NCBI RefSeq assembly: GCF_026130605.1
Contig: NZ_JANFAU010000005.1
Coordinates: 124,001-188,000 of the forward strand
Source: Sphingomonas lycopersici
GTDB taxonomy: Bacteria > Pseudomonadota > Alphaproteobacteria > Sphingomonadales > Sphingomonadaceae
DNA: 64,000 bases
Reading direction: 5' to 3'
This document shows, in pieces, positions 26,011-34,048 of this stretch. The notes beneath the pieces are model-generated. The model had not been told where the DNA came from. It searched no databases and saw only the letters and a program-made list of their open reading frames with translations. Each line of letters begins with the position of its first letter. Position 1 is the stretch's first letter. The translations under genes were made by a program, and so were the position numbers.

Positions 26011-27054
26011 TTATGCCAGGCAGGAATCGATCAGCCGCTCCAGCGCCGGTCCGCCGCGCACCGGATCGGCCACGGGCAGGCCATAAGCGTTTGCGAGCGC
26101 GGCAATCTCGGCCTCGGCCGCGGCGGCATCCAGCGCAGCGGTGTTGAGGCTGATCCCGGCGCAGCGGATCGCCGGATTGGTCAGGCTGCCAAGCGCGATC
26201 GTCTGATCGATCACCGCACGGATCGAAGGAATAGGGAATTGCGGCATCCCCATGATCGTCTCGCGCCCCGGCAAATGGCAGACGACGAACACATCGGGTT
26301 GGCTGCCGTGGAGCAGGCCGAGCGACACCGCGGCATAGGCCGGGTGGAACAGCGAGCCCTGCCCCTCGATCACGTCCCAATGATCGTCCGCCGCATCGGG
26401 GCTGAGCAATTCGGCCGCACCGGCGAGGAAATCGGACACCACCGCATCCATCGGCATGCCCGCGCCGGCGATCATGATCCCGGTCTGGCCGCTCGCGCGG
26501 AAATCGGCGGCGACACCGCGCGCCTTGATCCCCTCGGCGAGCGCGAGCGCGGTATATTTCTTGCCGAGCGCGCAATCGGTGCCGACCGTCAGCAGCCGCT
26601 TGCCGCTGCGCTTGCGCCCCGAGCCGGTCGGGATGCCCGGCGGCGGGCTGCGCACGTCGATCAGCTGGCGGCCGAGCCGCGCGGCTTCCTTCGCCAGCAC
26701 CGGGATATCGCTCAGCCGCTCGTGGAGCCCGCTGACCAGATCGAGCCCCGCTTCGAGCGCCTCGACCAGCGCGCCGAGCCAGCGCTCGGGGATGACCCCG
26801 CCGATATTGGCGACCCCGATCAGCAACGATCGCGCACCGCGCGCGTGAGCCTCGGCAGGCGTCATCCGGGCGAGGCCGGTGGTGACGGCGCATTCCGGCA
26901 GGACGAATTCGCCCACGCAGCGATCCCCCGCCCAATCGGCCAGGCCCAGCGCGGTCTTGGCATAACCACGCTCGGCCGCATCTCCCAGAAACAGCAAATA
27001 AGGCTGCGGCAGCGACAGCGCGCCAGCGGTGATGGCCTGGTGTAGAATCGTCAT
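26011..27054 (-). CDS. dgcN: DUF1611 protein, DgcN-type D-glutamate N-acetyltransferase candidate (copy 1)
   Basis: A 347-residue cytoplasmic DUF1611 protein. The N-terminal Rossmann-like part (PYLLFLGDAAERGYAKTALGLADW) is followed by a C-terminal P-loop domain with TVGTDCALGKKYTALAL, RASGQTGIMIAG, DVIEGQGSLFHPAY and GSQPDVFVVCH. Members of this family called DgcN transfer an acetyl group to D-glutamate, and DgcA then racemises the N-acetyl product; a dgcA-like gene is two genes upstream here. The ATG at 27054 has AAGGA upstream. Two operator-like motifs precede it. A second copy is at 36121. Confidence 0.8.
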   Translation of the reverse strand: MTILHQAITAGALSLPQPYLLFLGDAAERGYAKTALGLADWAGDRCVGEFVLPECAVTTGLARMTPAEAHARGARSLLIGVANIGGVIPERWLGALVEALEAGLDLVSGLHERLSDIPVLAKEAARLGRQLIDVRSPPPGIPTGSGRKRSGKRLLTVGTDCALGKKYTALALAEGIKARGVAADFRASGQTGIMIAGAGMPMDAVVSDFLAGAAELLSPDAADDHWDVIEGQGSLFHPAYAAVSLGLLHGSQPDVFVVCHLPGRETIMGMPQFPIPSIRAVIDQTIALGSLTNPAIRCAGISLNTAALDAAAAEAEIAALANAYGLPVADPVRGGPALERLIDSCLA

Positions 27055-27088
27055 ATTCCTTATCCGAGTGATGCTCTATACAGGCATC

Positions 27089-27136
27089 ATGATCCTAATT
27101 AGAAAAATTTCAACTCAATTTTCTGATTGAGACAAA
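27089..27136 (-). promoter_or_regulatory. Two operator-like motifs upstream of dgcN copy 1
   Basis: On the minus strand, TTTGTCTCAATCAGAAAAT (27136-27118, overlapping the last codons of the POT gene) and TTTCTAATTAGGATCAT (27105-27089, intergenic). The first matches 18 of 19 bases of 13243-13261; the second matches the site at 33945-33963 apart from a 2-nt length difference. dgcN may therefore have its own regulated promoter within the operon. Confidence 0.6.
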
Positions 27137-28410
27137 TCGATACGTCGGATCGGCTGATCGAGCAGCCGGAGCAGCCCCGCCGCCACCGTCGCGATCACCG
27201 CGAGCAGGGTGAAATAGCTGCTGCGATCGAGCAGGCTCCACAGCCCGCCGACCAATCCGGCGAACAGGCTGCCGCTGAAGATCGCAAGATACCAGGCGGC
27301 GACGGTGGTCGCCCCCAGCTTGGGGGGGGCTAGGCGGGCGAAGAGACCGAGACCGATCGGCAGCACGAACAATTCGCCGATCGTGAAGATCAGGAAGAAC
27401 AGCGCGAGCCACAGCCAGCTCGCCTTCATGTCCCCCGCGAACCACGTCACCGCCGCGAGCAGGAAATAGGCGCCGCCGACGATCAGCGCGCCAAGCGCCA
27501 TCCGCCGCGCCGGCGGGGCATCATATCCAGCCGCCGCGCGACGCCGCCACACCGCGAGCAGGATCGGGGTCAGCAGCATGACCAGCAACGGATTGAGCGA
27601 TTGAAACCAGGTCATCGGGATCGACAGACCGCCCAGCCGGCGATCGACGCCGCTTTCCGCCCACAAGGCAACGGTATTGCCGACCTGTTCGTAAGCGCCG
27701 CGAAACACCGTGACCGCGAGCCCGACCGCGCCGAGCACCAGGACCAATCGACGGCCCGAGGGTCCGCTTTCATCGACCGGGGCGGGCGCCGCGTCTTTCG
27801 CGCGAACATCCGCAGGCAGATATTGCTGCCCGCCGAGATAGATCAGCAACCCGGCGAGCATCCCGACGCCGGCCGCGCCGAAGCCGTAATGCCAGCCGTA
27901 AAGCTCGCCGAGCGTGCCGCAGATCAATGGCGCGAGAAACCCGCCGATGTTGATGCCGACATAATAGACATTATAGGCCCAGCCGCGCCGCGGATCGTCC
28001 CCGCGGTAGAGGCCGTTGATCTGGCTCGGCAGGCTGGGCAGGAAGAAGCCGTTGCCCAGCGCGATCGTCGCGAGCGCGATGTAGAACATCGCCTCGAACG
28101 CCATCAGGAAATGGCCGAGCGCCATGATGCTCGCACCGATGATCACCGCGCGCCGTTTGCCCAGATAGCGATCCGCGATCACCCCGCCGACGATCGGGGT
28201 GAAATAGGCGCAGGCGGTATAGGCGCCGTAGACGAAGGAGGAATGCGGCTGGGTGAACAGCAACTGCCGGGTCATGTAATAGACCAGCAGCGCGCGCATG
28301 CCGAAATAGGAGAATTGCTCCCACATGTTGGTGAGGAACAGGATCGTCAGCCCGCGCGGCTGACCGAACCACGTCGCCTCCCCCTCACCCGCCTGCCGCA
28401 TCTCGGTCAT
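27115..28410 (-). CDS. POT/PTR2 family proton-dependent oligopeptide transporter
   Basis: A 431-residue MFS protein with about 12-14 helices. POT signatures are visible: the loop GGVIADRYLGKRRAVIIG between helices 2 and 3 and the second motif YNVYYVGINIGGFLAPLICGTLGE. Such transporters import di- and tripeptides with protons. The ATG at 28410 overlaps the stop of the DgcA-like gene by 4 bp (ATGA), so translation is probably coupled. It lies between dgcA and dgcN, which suggests that peptides carrying D-residues, or D-glutamyl peptides, enter the cytoplasm here. Confidence 0.85.
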   Translation of the reverse strand: MTEMRQAGEGEATWFGQPRGLTILFLTNMWEQFSYFGMRALLVYYMTRQLLFTQPHSSFVYGAYTACAYFTPIVGGVIADRYLGKRRAVIIGASIMALGHFLMAFEAMFYIALATIALGNGFFLPSLPSQINGLYRGDDPRRGWAYNVYYVGINIGGFLAPLICGTLGELYGWHYGFGAAGVGMLAGLLIYLGGQQYLPADVRAKDAAPAPVDESGPSGRRLVLVLGAVGLAVTVFRGAYEQVGNTVALWAESGVDRRLGGLSIPMTWFQSLNPLLVMLLTPILLAVWRRRAAAGYDAPPARRMALGALIVGGAYFLLAAVTWFAGDMKASWLWLALFFLIFTIGELFVLPIGLGLFARLAPPKLGATTVAAWYLAIFSGSLFAGLVGGLWSLLDRSSYFTLLAVIATVAAGLLRLLDQPIRRIDLSQSEN

Positions 28411-29417
28411 GCGGCGACCCGTGACTCCGCGCCCCACACCCGCTCGTCGCACCAGGCGGTGCCGTCCTGATAGACGATCCCCGGATTGCGATCCTCCTTG
28501 AGGAAGATCGGCCCGTCGAGATCGCAGATATCGCAAAGCTGGCCGAGCACGAGGCTCGGCGCCATGCTGAGCGAGGACCCGCCCATATTGCCGACCATCA
28601 CGTCGAGCCCGATGTCGCGCGCGGCGCGGGCGATCATCAGCCCCTCGGTCAGCCCGCCGCACTTGTCGAGCTTGATGTTGACGACCTGGAAACGCCCCTC
28701 CAGTCCCGGCACGTCGGCCAGGGTCAGCGCGCTTTCGTCGGCCGCGATCGGGACCGGCGAGCGATAGCCGTCGAGATCCGCCTCACGCCCGCGCGCGAGC
28801 GGCTGTTCGATCAGCGACACCTTTTCGGTGACCATCGCCGCCGCGAGCGCATCGAGATCGGCGATCTTGAACCCCTGATTGCCGTCCACCCCCAGCCACA
28901 CGTCGGGCCGCGCGGCGCGAACCGCCCGGACGCGCGCGATATCGAGATCGAGATCGCCGGTCAGCTTGATCTTGATCGCCTTGACCGGGCCGAACGCGAC
29001 CGCGCTCGCCGCCATCAGCGCGGGATCGTCGGCGCCGAGCGTGAAGGTGGTGACCACCGGTTTCGCCTCGGGCAGCCCGGCGAGCTTCCACACCGGAAGC
29101 CCGCTGCGCTGCGCCTCCAATTCCCACAAGGCGGCATCGACCGCATTGCGCGCGCCGCCCGCCGGCATGATCTCGCGCAGCGCGGCGCGATCCGCCCCGG
29201 CCTCGATATCGGCGCGCGCATGCTCCAGCGCGGCGAGCATATGCGGCACGTCGTCGCCCATATAATAGATGCCATTGGCCTCGCCGCGGCCGCGATACGT
29301 GCCGTCGCTCAACGTCGCGATGACGCAATTCACGCCGTCGAACACATAGCCCGAGATGCGGAAGGCGGCCTTGTAGGGCAGGCGCTCGACCTGAACATCC
29401 AGCGACAATTTGGCCAT
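28407..29417 (-). CDS. dgcA: DgcA-like N-acetyl-D-glutamate racemase / dipeptide epimerase family (enolase superfamily)
   Basis: A 336-residue enolase-superfamily protein of the muconate-lactonising subgroup. The second-strand acid-base lysine motif is AIKIKLTG, the three metal ligands are in VDGNQG, IEQPL and ADES, and the opposing lysine is in NIKLDKCGG, as in L-Ala-D/L-Glu epimerases and DgcA. With a DUF1611/DgcN gene in the same operon, conversion of N-acetyl-D-Glu to N-acetyl-L-Glu is the best guess; dipeptide epimerase activity is the alternative. It is the first gene of the operon; CGGGAG lies upstream of the ATG at 29417. Confidence 0.82.
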   Translation of the reverse strand: MAKLSLDVQVERLPYKAAFRISGYVFDGVNCVIATLSDGTYRGRGEANGIYYMGDDVPHMLAALEHARADIEAGADRAALREIMPAGGARNAVDAALWELEAQRSGLPVWKLAGLPEAKPVVTTFTLGADDPALMAASAVAFGPVKAIKIKLTGDLDLDIARVRAVRAARPDVWLGVDGNQGFKIADLDALAAAMVTEKVSLIEQPLARGREADLDGYRSPVPIAADESALTLADVPGLEGRFQVVNIKLDKCGGLTEGLMIARAARDIGLDVMVGNMGGSSLSMAPSLVLGQLCDICDLDGPIFLKEDRNPGIVYQDGTAWCDERVWGAESRVAA

Positions 29418-29540
29418 GCGGAACACTCCCGTTGCGGTGTTGCGGAGGAGCGACGTTCGGGGGAGCGCGGCCGCATATCGCCGGCCTTGCCCCCGGGCGC
29501 GAGCACCCTCTCCTTCAGATGATCGGGCACTATTTGCCCT

Positions 29541-29712
29541 ATCAGGACTTTTCAAGCCTGTTCGGAAAATTTTGCAAGTCGCGGGACGGACGACATTCCA
29601 AAGGTCCGTCCCCTTTACCCCACCGTCACCCGGCCTTGAGCCGGGGTAACGGAGATGTGGCCGCCCTCCCCCTTGTCCTGATCTGCGATTGACGAGTCTC
29701 AATCAGGACAAT
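29541..29712. promoter_or_regulatory. Divergent dgcA/S9 promoter with ATCAGGAC repeats
   Basis: The 384-bp gap 29418-29801 holds no gene. It contains ATCAGGAC at 29541-29548, a perfect 10-bp inverted repeat TTGTCCTGAT (29673-29682) / ATCAGGACAA (29702-29711), and the full motif GTCTCAATCAGGACAAT (29696-29712) preceded by TTGACG. A REP-like unit (GTCACCCGGCCTTGAGCC) lies at about 29625-29650. The motif relates to those at 13226, 27089, 33864 and 33945. Confidence 0.6.
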
Positions 29713-29801
29713 AGCGTTCCCATCGGACAATCGACCCGTTGAGTCGAGCCAGCTTTTCGATTCCGGGTCCGCCCCGGCGGAATGAAGAGGGGATAAGTCG
29801 C

Positions 29802-31922
29802 ATGAAGTTGAAGCGCTCGTTGATGCTCGCGGCCGTCGCGGGACTGTCGATCACGGTTCCGGTGCTCGCGCAGTCGCCGGCCCCGCTCGAAGCGTTTCTC
29901 TCCTATACGTTCGTCGGGGAACTGGCCGCGCCGACCGCCGCGGATCGCATCGCCTGGACCGAATTGCATCAGGGGCGCCGCAACATCTGGTATGCGACCG
30001 CGCCCGATTACCGCCCGCGGCGGCTGACCAACGGCACCGACGACGACGGGCAGGAATTGTCCGATCTCGCTTTCTCGCCCGACGGACGCGTGCTGGCGTG
30101 GACGCACGGCGCGGTCGAGCATAATCCTTTTGCGGACGGGCTTCCCGCCGCCAACCCGGCTTCGGTCGTCACCCAGCCGTCGATCGAGATCTGGGCGTCG
30201 GTCGACGGCGGCGCGCCGGTCAAGGTCGCCGACGGCGAAGGGCCGAAGGTGTCGGCGTCGGGGCGGATCGCCTTTCTGCGCGACAATCAGGTGTGGACGG
30301 TCGGCGCGGACGGCACGGACAAGCCGCAGAAGCTGTTCTACGATCGCGGGAAGATCGAGGAGATCGCCTGGTCGCCCGACGGCAAGCGCCTCGCCTTCGT
30401 GTCGGATCGCGGCGATCACAGCTTCATCGGCGTCTATGACGGCCCCGACCGGCCGATCGTGTGGCTCGCGCCGGCGACCGCGATCGACGATTCCCCCACC
30501 TGGTCGCCCGACGGGAAAAGCATCGCCTTCGCGCGGCGCGCGGGGGATGTGAGCATCCTCGAATCGCCGCTCGTCGCCAAGCCCAACCCCTTCTCCTTAT
30601 GGGTCGCCGCCGCCGACGGCAGCACCGCGAAGCGCGTGTGGCAAAGCCCGAATACGTTGCGCGGCTCCTATCCGCAGGTGCCGGGCGGGCTGTATCTCAA
30701 ATGGGGCGCGGGCGACCGGCTGACCTTCCGCGCCGAAATGGACGGCTGGGCGCATCTCTACTCGCTCGCCGCGACCGGCGGCGAGCCGGTGCTGCTGACC
30801 CCGGGCGAGTTCATCGTCGAACATGTCACGATGGCGCCCGATCGCGCGAGCCTGCTCTACAGCGCCAATACCGGCGGCGCGGCGGGGGATATCGATCGCC
30901 GCCACCTCTATCGCGTCCCGGTCGATCGGGCGGCGCCGGTCGCGCTGAGCGGCGGCAAGGGGCTCGAATGGACGCCGACCCCGCTCGCCGGCGGCAAGCT
31001 CGCCTATATCGCCGCAACGACGAACGAGCCGCCACGCGTGACGCTGGCGGAGGCGGACGGGCGCGGCGGGCGCGTGCTGCCCGCGACCGCCGCATCCTAT
31101 CCGTCGGACCGGCTGGTCGTCCCCACCCCGGTTACCTTCGCCGCGCCCGACGGCCTCACGATCCACGGCCAGTTGTTCACCCCGCAGGGCGGCGGGGGCA
31201 AGCATCCCGCGCTGATCTTCGTCCACGGCGGGCCGCCGCGCCAGATGCTGCTCGGCTGGTCCTATATGGATTATTACACCCACAGCTATGCGATGAACCA
31301 ATATCTCGCGTCGCGCGGCTATGTCGTGCTGTCGGTGAACTATCGGCTCGGGATCGGCTATGGCCGCGATTTCCAGCATCCGGCGAAGGCCGGCGCGGCG
31401 GGCAATGCGGAATATCAGGATGTCGTCGCGGGCGCACGCTATCTCCAGTCGCTCCCCGCGGTGGACGCGGCACGGATCGGGATCTGGGGCGGCTCCTATG
31501 GCGGGCTGCTCACCGCACATGCGCTGGCGCGCAACAGCGACATCTTCAAGGCCGGGGTCGATTTCCACGGCGTCCACGACTGGTCGATGTTCGGGTTCGC
31601 CGCGCCGAAACGCTACGAACAGGGCGACCACGCCGAGGCGCTGCGCACCGCGTTCGACAGCTCGCCCGAGGCGGCGCTGCCCGGCTGGCGCTCGCCGGTG
31701 CTGCTGATCCACGGCGACGACGATCGCAACGTGCCGTTCAACCAGACGGTCGATCTCGCGCGGCGGCTGGCGGCGCAGAACGCGCCGTTCGAGGAGCTGA
31801 TCTTCCCCAACGAGATCCACGGCTTCCTGCGCCACGACACCTGGCTGCGCGCCGATCGCGCGATGGTGCGCTTCCTCGACGCGCATCTGAAGCCGCAATC
31901 CGCCAAACAAGGGAGTGAATAA
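29802..31922 (+). CDS. Secreted S9 family prolyl oligopeptidase-like peptidase
   Basis: A 706-residue periplasmic peptidase. A signal peptide (MKLKRSLMLAAVAGLSITVPVLAQ) is followed by a TolB-like beta-propeller (about residues 40-430, repeated WSPDGK and FSPDGR blades) and an alpha/beta-hydrolase domain with the triad S565 (GGSYGG), D639 (HGDDDR) and H673 (EIHGF). Family S9C enzymes cut short peptides or release acyl-amino acids from blocked N-termini. The ATG at 29802 has AGGGGA upstream. It is divergent from dgcA and forms an operon with the M19-like gene one base later. Confidence 0.87.
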   Translation: MKLKRSLMLAAVAGLSITVPVLAQSPAPLEAFLSYTFVGELAAPTAADRIAWTELHQGRRNIWYATAPDYRPRRLTNGTDDDGQELSDLAFSPDGRVLAWTHGAVEHNPFADGLPAANPASVVTQPSIEIWASVDGGAPVKVADGEGPKVSASGRIAFLRDNQVWTVGADGTDKPQKLFYDRGKIEEIAWSPDGKRLAFVSDRGDHSFIGVYDGPDRPIVWLAPATAIDDSPTWSPDGKSIAFARRAGDVSILESPLVAKPNPFSLWVAAADGSTAKRVWQSPNTLRGSYPQVPGGLYLKWGAGDRLTFRAEMDGWAHLYSLAATGGEPVLLTPGEFIVEHVTMAPDRASLLYSANTGGAAGDIDRRHLYRVPVDRAAPVALSGGKGLEWTPTPLAGGKLAYIAATTNEPPRVTLAEADGRGGRVLPATAASYPSDRLVVPTPVTFAAPDGLTIHGQLFTPQGGGGKHPALIFVHGGPPRQMLLGWSYMDYYTHSYAMNQYLASRGYVVLSVNYRLGIGYGRDFQHPAKAGAAGNAEYQDVVAGARYLQSLPAVDAARIGIWGGSYGGLLTAHALARNSDIFKAGVDFHGVHDWSMFGFAAPKRYEQGDHAEALRTAFDSSPEAALPGWRSPVLLIHGDDDRNVPFNQTVDLARRLAAQNAPFEELIFPNEIHGFLRHDTWLRADRAMVRFLDAHLKPQSAKQGSE

Positions 31923-31923
31923 G

Positions 31924-33069
31924 ATGGACAAGACCCGCGTGACGCGCCGGGCGATGATCGGCGGCATGGCGACGGCATCGACGCTCGTCGCCTTCCCGAT
32001 GCTCAACACCGGCATGTATCGCGTCCACGCCGCGTCGACGCGCACTTATGCCAAGCGCGTCGTCGATCTGGTCAAGAGCTCGCTCGTCATCGACATGCTC
32101 GGCCCGCTGTCGCTCGATTTCCGCCCCGAGACCGTCGCGGCCAAATTGTCCGAGGCGCAGATCGCCGACTTCCGCGCGAGCGGGATCACCGCCTTCCACA
32201 ATTCGGTCGGCGTCGGCGGCCCCGATGCCTTTGCGCTAGTGCTCGAATTCCTCGCCGGGTGGAGCGCGTTCGTCGGACATAATGACGAGGTGTTCACGCT
32301 CGTCCGCGACGCCGCCGACATCGATCGCGCCAAGCGCCAGGGCAAGGCCGCGGTGATGATGGGGCTGCAGGATTCGGATCACTTCCGCACCGCCAAGGAT
32401 GTCGCGCGCTTCTATAATCTCGGCCAGCGCGTGTCGCAGCTCACCTATAATACGCAAAATCTGATCGGATCGGGCTGCACCGACCGGGTCGACGGCGGGC
32501 TCAGCGATTATGGCGTGGAGGTCGTCAAGGCGATGAACGCCGCCGGGATGCTGGTCGATACCTCGCATTGCGGCGATCGCACGACGCTCGACGCGATCGC
32601 GGTATCGCCGGTGCCGATCGCGATCACCCACAGCAATTGCCGCGCGATCAACAACCACCCCCGCACCAAGACCGACGAGGCGATCAAGGCGCTCGGCGCC
32701 AAGGGCGGGGTGATGGGGATCACCGGGGTGCGCAATTTCGTCAGCGGGCAGGAACCGACGACGATCGCCAATGTCGCCGACCATATCGATCACGTCCGCA
32801 AGCTGATCGGGATCGATCATGTCGGGATCGGCACCGACGCTGATCTCTACGGCTATGACAAGATGGCGCCCGATCAATATGCCGCGCTCAAGGCGGGGTA
32901 TAAGGGCAGCTACGCGTTCCGCGACAAGATCGATATCGAGGCGTTCAGCGGCCCGCTCAAGATCTACAATCTCACCGAGGAACTGGTGCGCCGCGGCTAT
33001 AGCGACGCCGATGTGCGCGCGGTGCTCGGGGGGAATTTCCGGCGGCTGCTGGGCGCGACGTGGAAGTGA
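31924..33069 (+). CDS. Membrane dipeptidase (M19) family protein with altered zinc site, Tat-type signal
   Basis: A 381-residue M19/renal dipeptidase relative; active members hydrolyse dipeptides, including those with a C-terminal D-residue. Family features present are DTSHCGDRTT and THSNCRAINNHPR (the two later zinc histidines) and DHVGIGTDADL. The first zinc motif (HxD after VID) is replaced by VIDMLGPLSL, and the bridging Glu region reads MGLQDSDHF, so the binuclear centre is not canonical. An RR motif (TRRAMIGG) suggests Tat export. The ATG at 31924 starts one base after the S9 stop, with GGGAG 8 nt upstream. Confidence 0.8.
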   Translation: MDKTRVTRRAMIGGMATASTLVAFPMLNTGMYRVHAASTRTYAKRVVDLVKSSLVIDMLGPLSLDFRPETVAAKLSEAQIADFRASGITAFHNSVGVGGPDAFALVLEFLAGWSAFVGHNDEVFTLVRDAADIDRAKRQGKAAVMMGLQDSDHFRTAKDVARFYNLGQRVSQLTYNTQNLIGSGCTDRVDGGLSDYGVEVVKAMNAAGMLVDTSHCGDRTTLDAIAVSPVPIAITHSNCRAINNHPRTKTDEAIKALGAKGGVMGITGVRNFVSGQEPTTIANVADHIDHVRKLIGIDHVGIGTDADLYGYDKMAPDQYAALKAGYKGSYAFRDKIDIEAFSGPLKIYNLTEELVRRGYSDADVRAVLGGNFRRLLGATWK

Positions 33070-33095
33070 GGCGCGGCCGATCGCTTCTTCCTTCT

Positions 33096-33203
33096 CCCCT
33101 CCCTTCACCAGGGAGGGGGCGGGGGTGGGTTGGTGTGGGGGATACCGCAGCACCCGCCTCATACCCACCCACCGCCAGCCCCTCCCTTCACGAGGGAGGG
33201 GAG
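33096..33203. repeat. Inverted repeat CCCCTCCCTTCAC...GGGAGGGG pair
   Basis: Two hairpin units with CCCTCCCTTCA(C)...GGGAGGG separated by a GGGTGGG-rich linker, between the convergent M19 and XRE-cupin genes. Non-coding; possible bidirectional terminator. Confidence 0.7.
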
Positions 33204-33220
33204 TCAGAGGAAGAATAGCC

Positions 33221-33847
33221 TCAGCGTTCGCCGTGGATGTTGAGGAGCGAATCCATCAGGTCGTCGTCCGCGCTGGACATCACCGCCAGCGTCACCGCCT
33301 CGTCGCAATCGGGCGCGGCAAGATAGGCGTGGCCCATGTTCGAATCGATATAGATCGACTGCCCCTGTTCGAGCGTCACCGGATCGTAGAATTCGGTGTG
33401 GACGACGATGCTGCCCTTGAGCACGAAGATGAATTCCTCGCCGCCGTGGTGGACGAGCTCGCCGAATTCCTCGAGCGTCCGCGCGCGGATCGTCGTGATA
33501 TTCGGAATCATCCTTTTGCGGCGCAATTCGGTGCAGAGATAATAATAATCGTAATTGGCGGTCTGCACGCGGAAGGCGTTTTCGCGCGTGCCGATGCTGC
33601 GCCGCGCGGTCACCGGCGCCGCTTCCGGCGCGGCGTCGCTTTCGGCGAACAGATCGGACATGCGGATGTTGAGCCTGACGCTCAGCTCCTGCAGCTTGTC
33701 GTAGGTCAACGTCAGCCGGTTGTGCTCGACCTTGGACAAGGTGGAGACCGGAATGCCGGTGCGCTCGCTCATCTCGCGCAGCGTCCATCCGTTGCTGTCG
33801 CGCAACTGCCTGATCACCGCGCCTAACGTCGAGCGTCGCTTCGCCAT
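33221..33847 (-). CDS. XRE family transcriptional regulator with cupin domain (second)
   Basis: A 208-residue regulator with HTH at about residues 8-62 (LRDSNGWTLREMSERTGIPVSTLSKVEHNR) and a cupin domain at about 120-195 (HHGGEEFIFVLKGSIVVHTEFYDPVTLEQGQSIYIDSNMGHAYL). It resembles the 12220 regulator. Its start (ATG 33847) lies 17 nt from the palindrome TCTCTAATTGGAGA, consistent with autoregulation. It is divergent from an S12-dgcN-S12 operon and is the best candidate to control the shared-motif regulon, perhaps sensing D-glutamate or a derivative. Confidence 0.87.
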   Translation of the reverse strand: MAKRRSTLGAVIRQLRDSNGWTLREMSERTGIPVSTLSKVEHNRLTLTYDKLQELSVRLNIRMSDLFAESDAAPEAAPVTARRSIGTRENAFRVQTANYDYYYLCTELRRKRMIPNITTIRARTLEEFGELVHHGGEEFIFVLKGSIVVHTEFYDPVTLEQGQSIYIDSNMGHAYLAAPDCDEAVTLAVMSSADDDLMDSLLNIHGER

Positions 33848-33863
33848 TCGCTCATCATCCCAG

Positions 33864-33963
33864 TCTCTAATTGGAGATGCGCGTAGCATCGTTGCGCTTG
33901 GCGACGCAATCTCCTCCGTTTCCGAAGAAGGTCCCGGATTGACATATTTCTCCGATTAGGATC
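33864..33963. promoter_or_regulatory. Operator-like motifs between XRE-cupin and S12 genes
   Basis: A near-perfect palindrome TCTCTAATTGGAGA (33864-33877) just upstream of the regulator, and TTTCTCCGATTAGGATCAT (33945-33963) upstream of the S12 gene. The second follows TTGACA (33938-33943) and would fall in the spacer between -35 and -10, as expected for a repressor site. Confidence 0.6.
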
Positions 33964-34048
33964 ATACATCCTGCTATTGCCAAACTATCGGCACATTTCT
34001 CCCGATGGGGCCAAATCGCGCGCCACGGGCAGAACAGGGAGAGAGAGA

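Noticed and set aside
14728-33069. Lasso-peptide cluster (TonB receptor with an S9 isopeptidase)
   Set aside because: No precursor peptide, B or C maturation genes or FecI/FecR pair was found.
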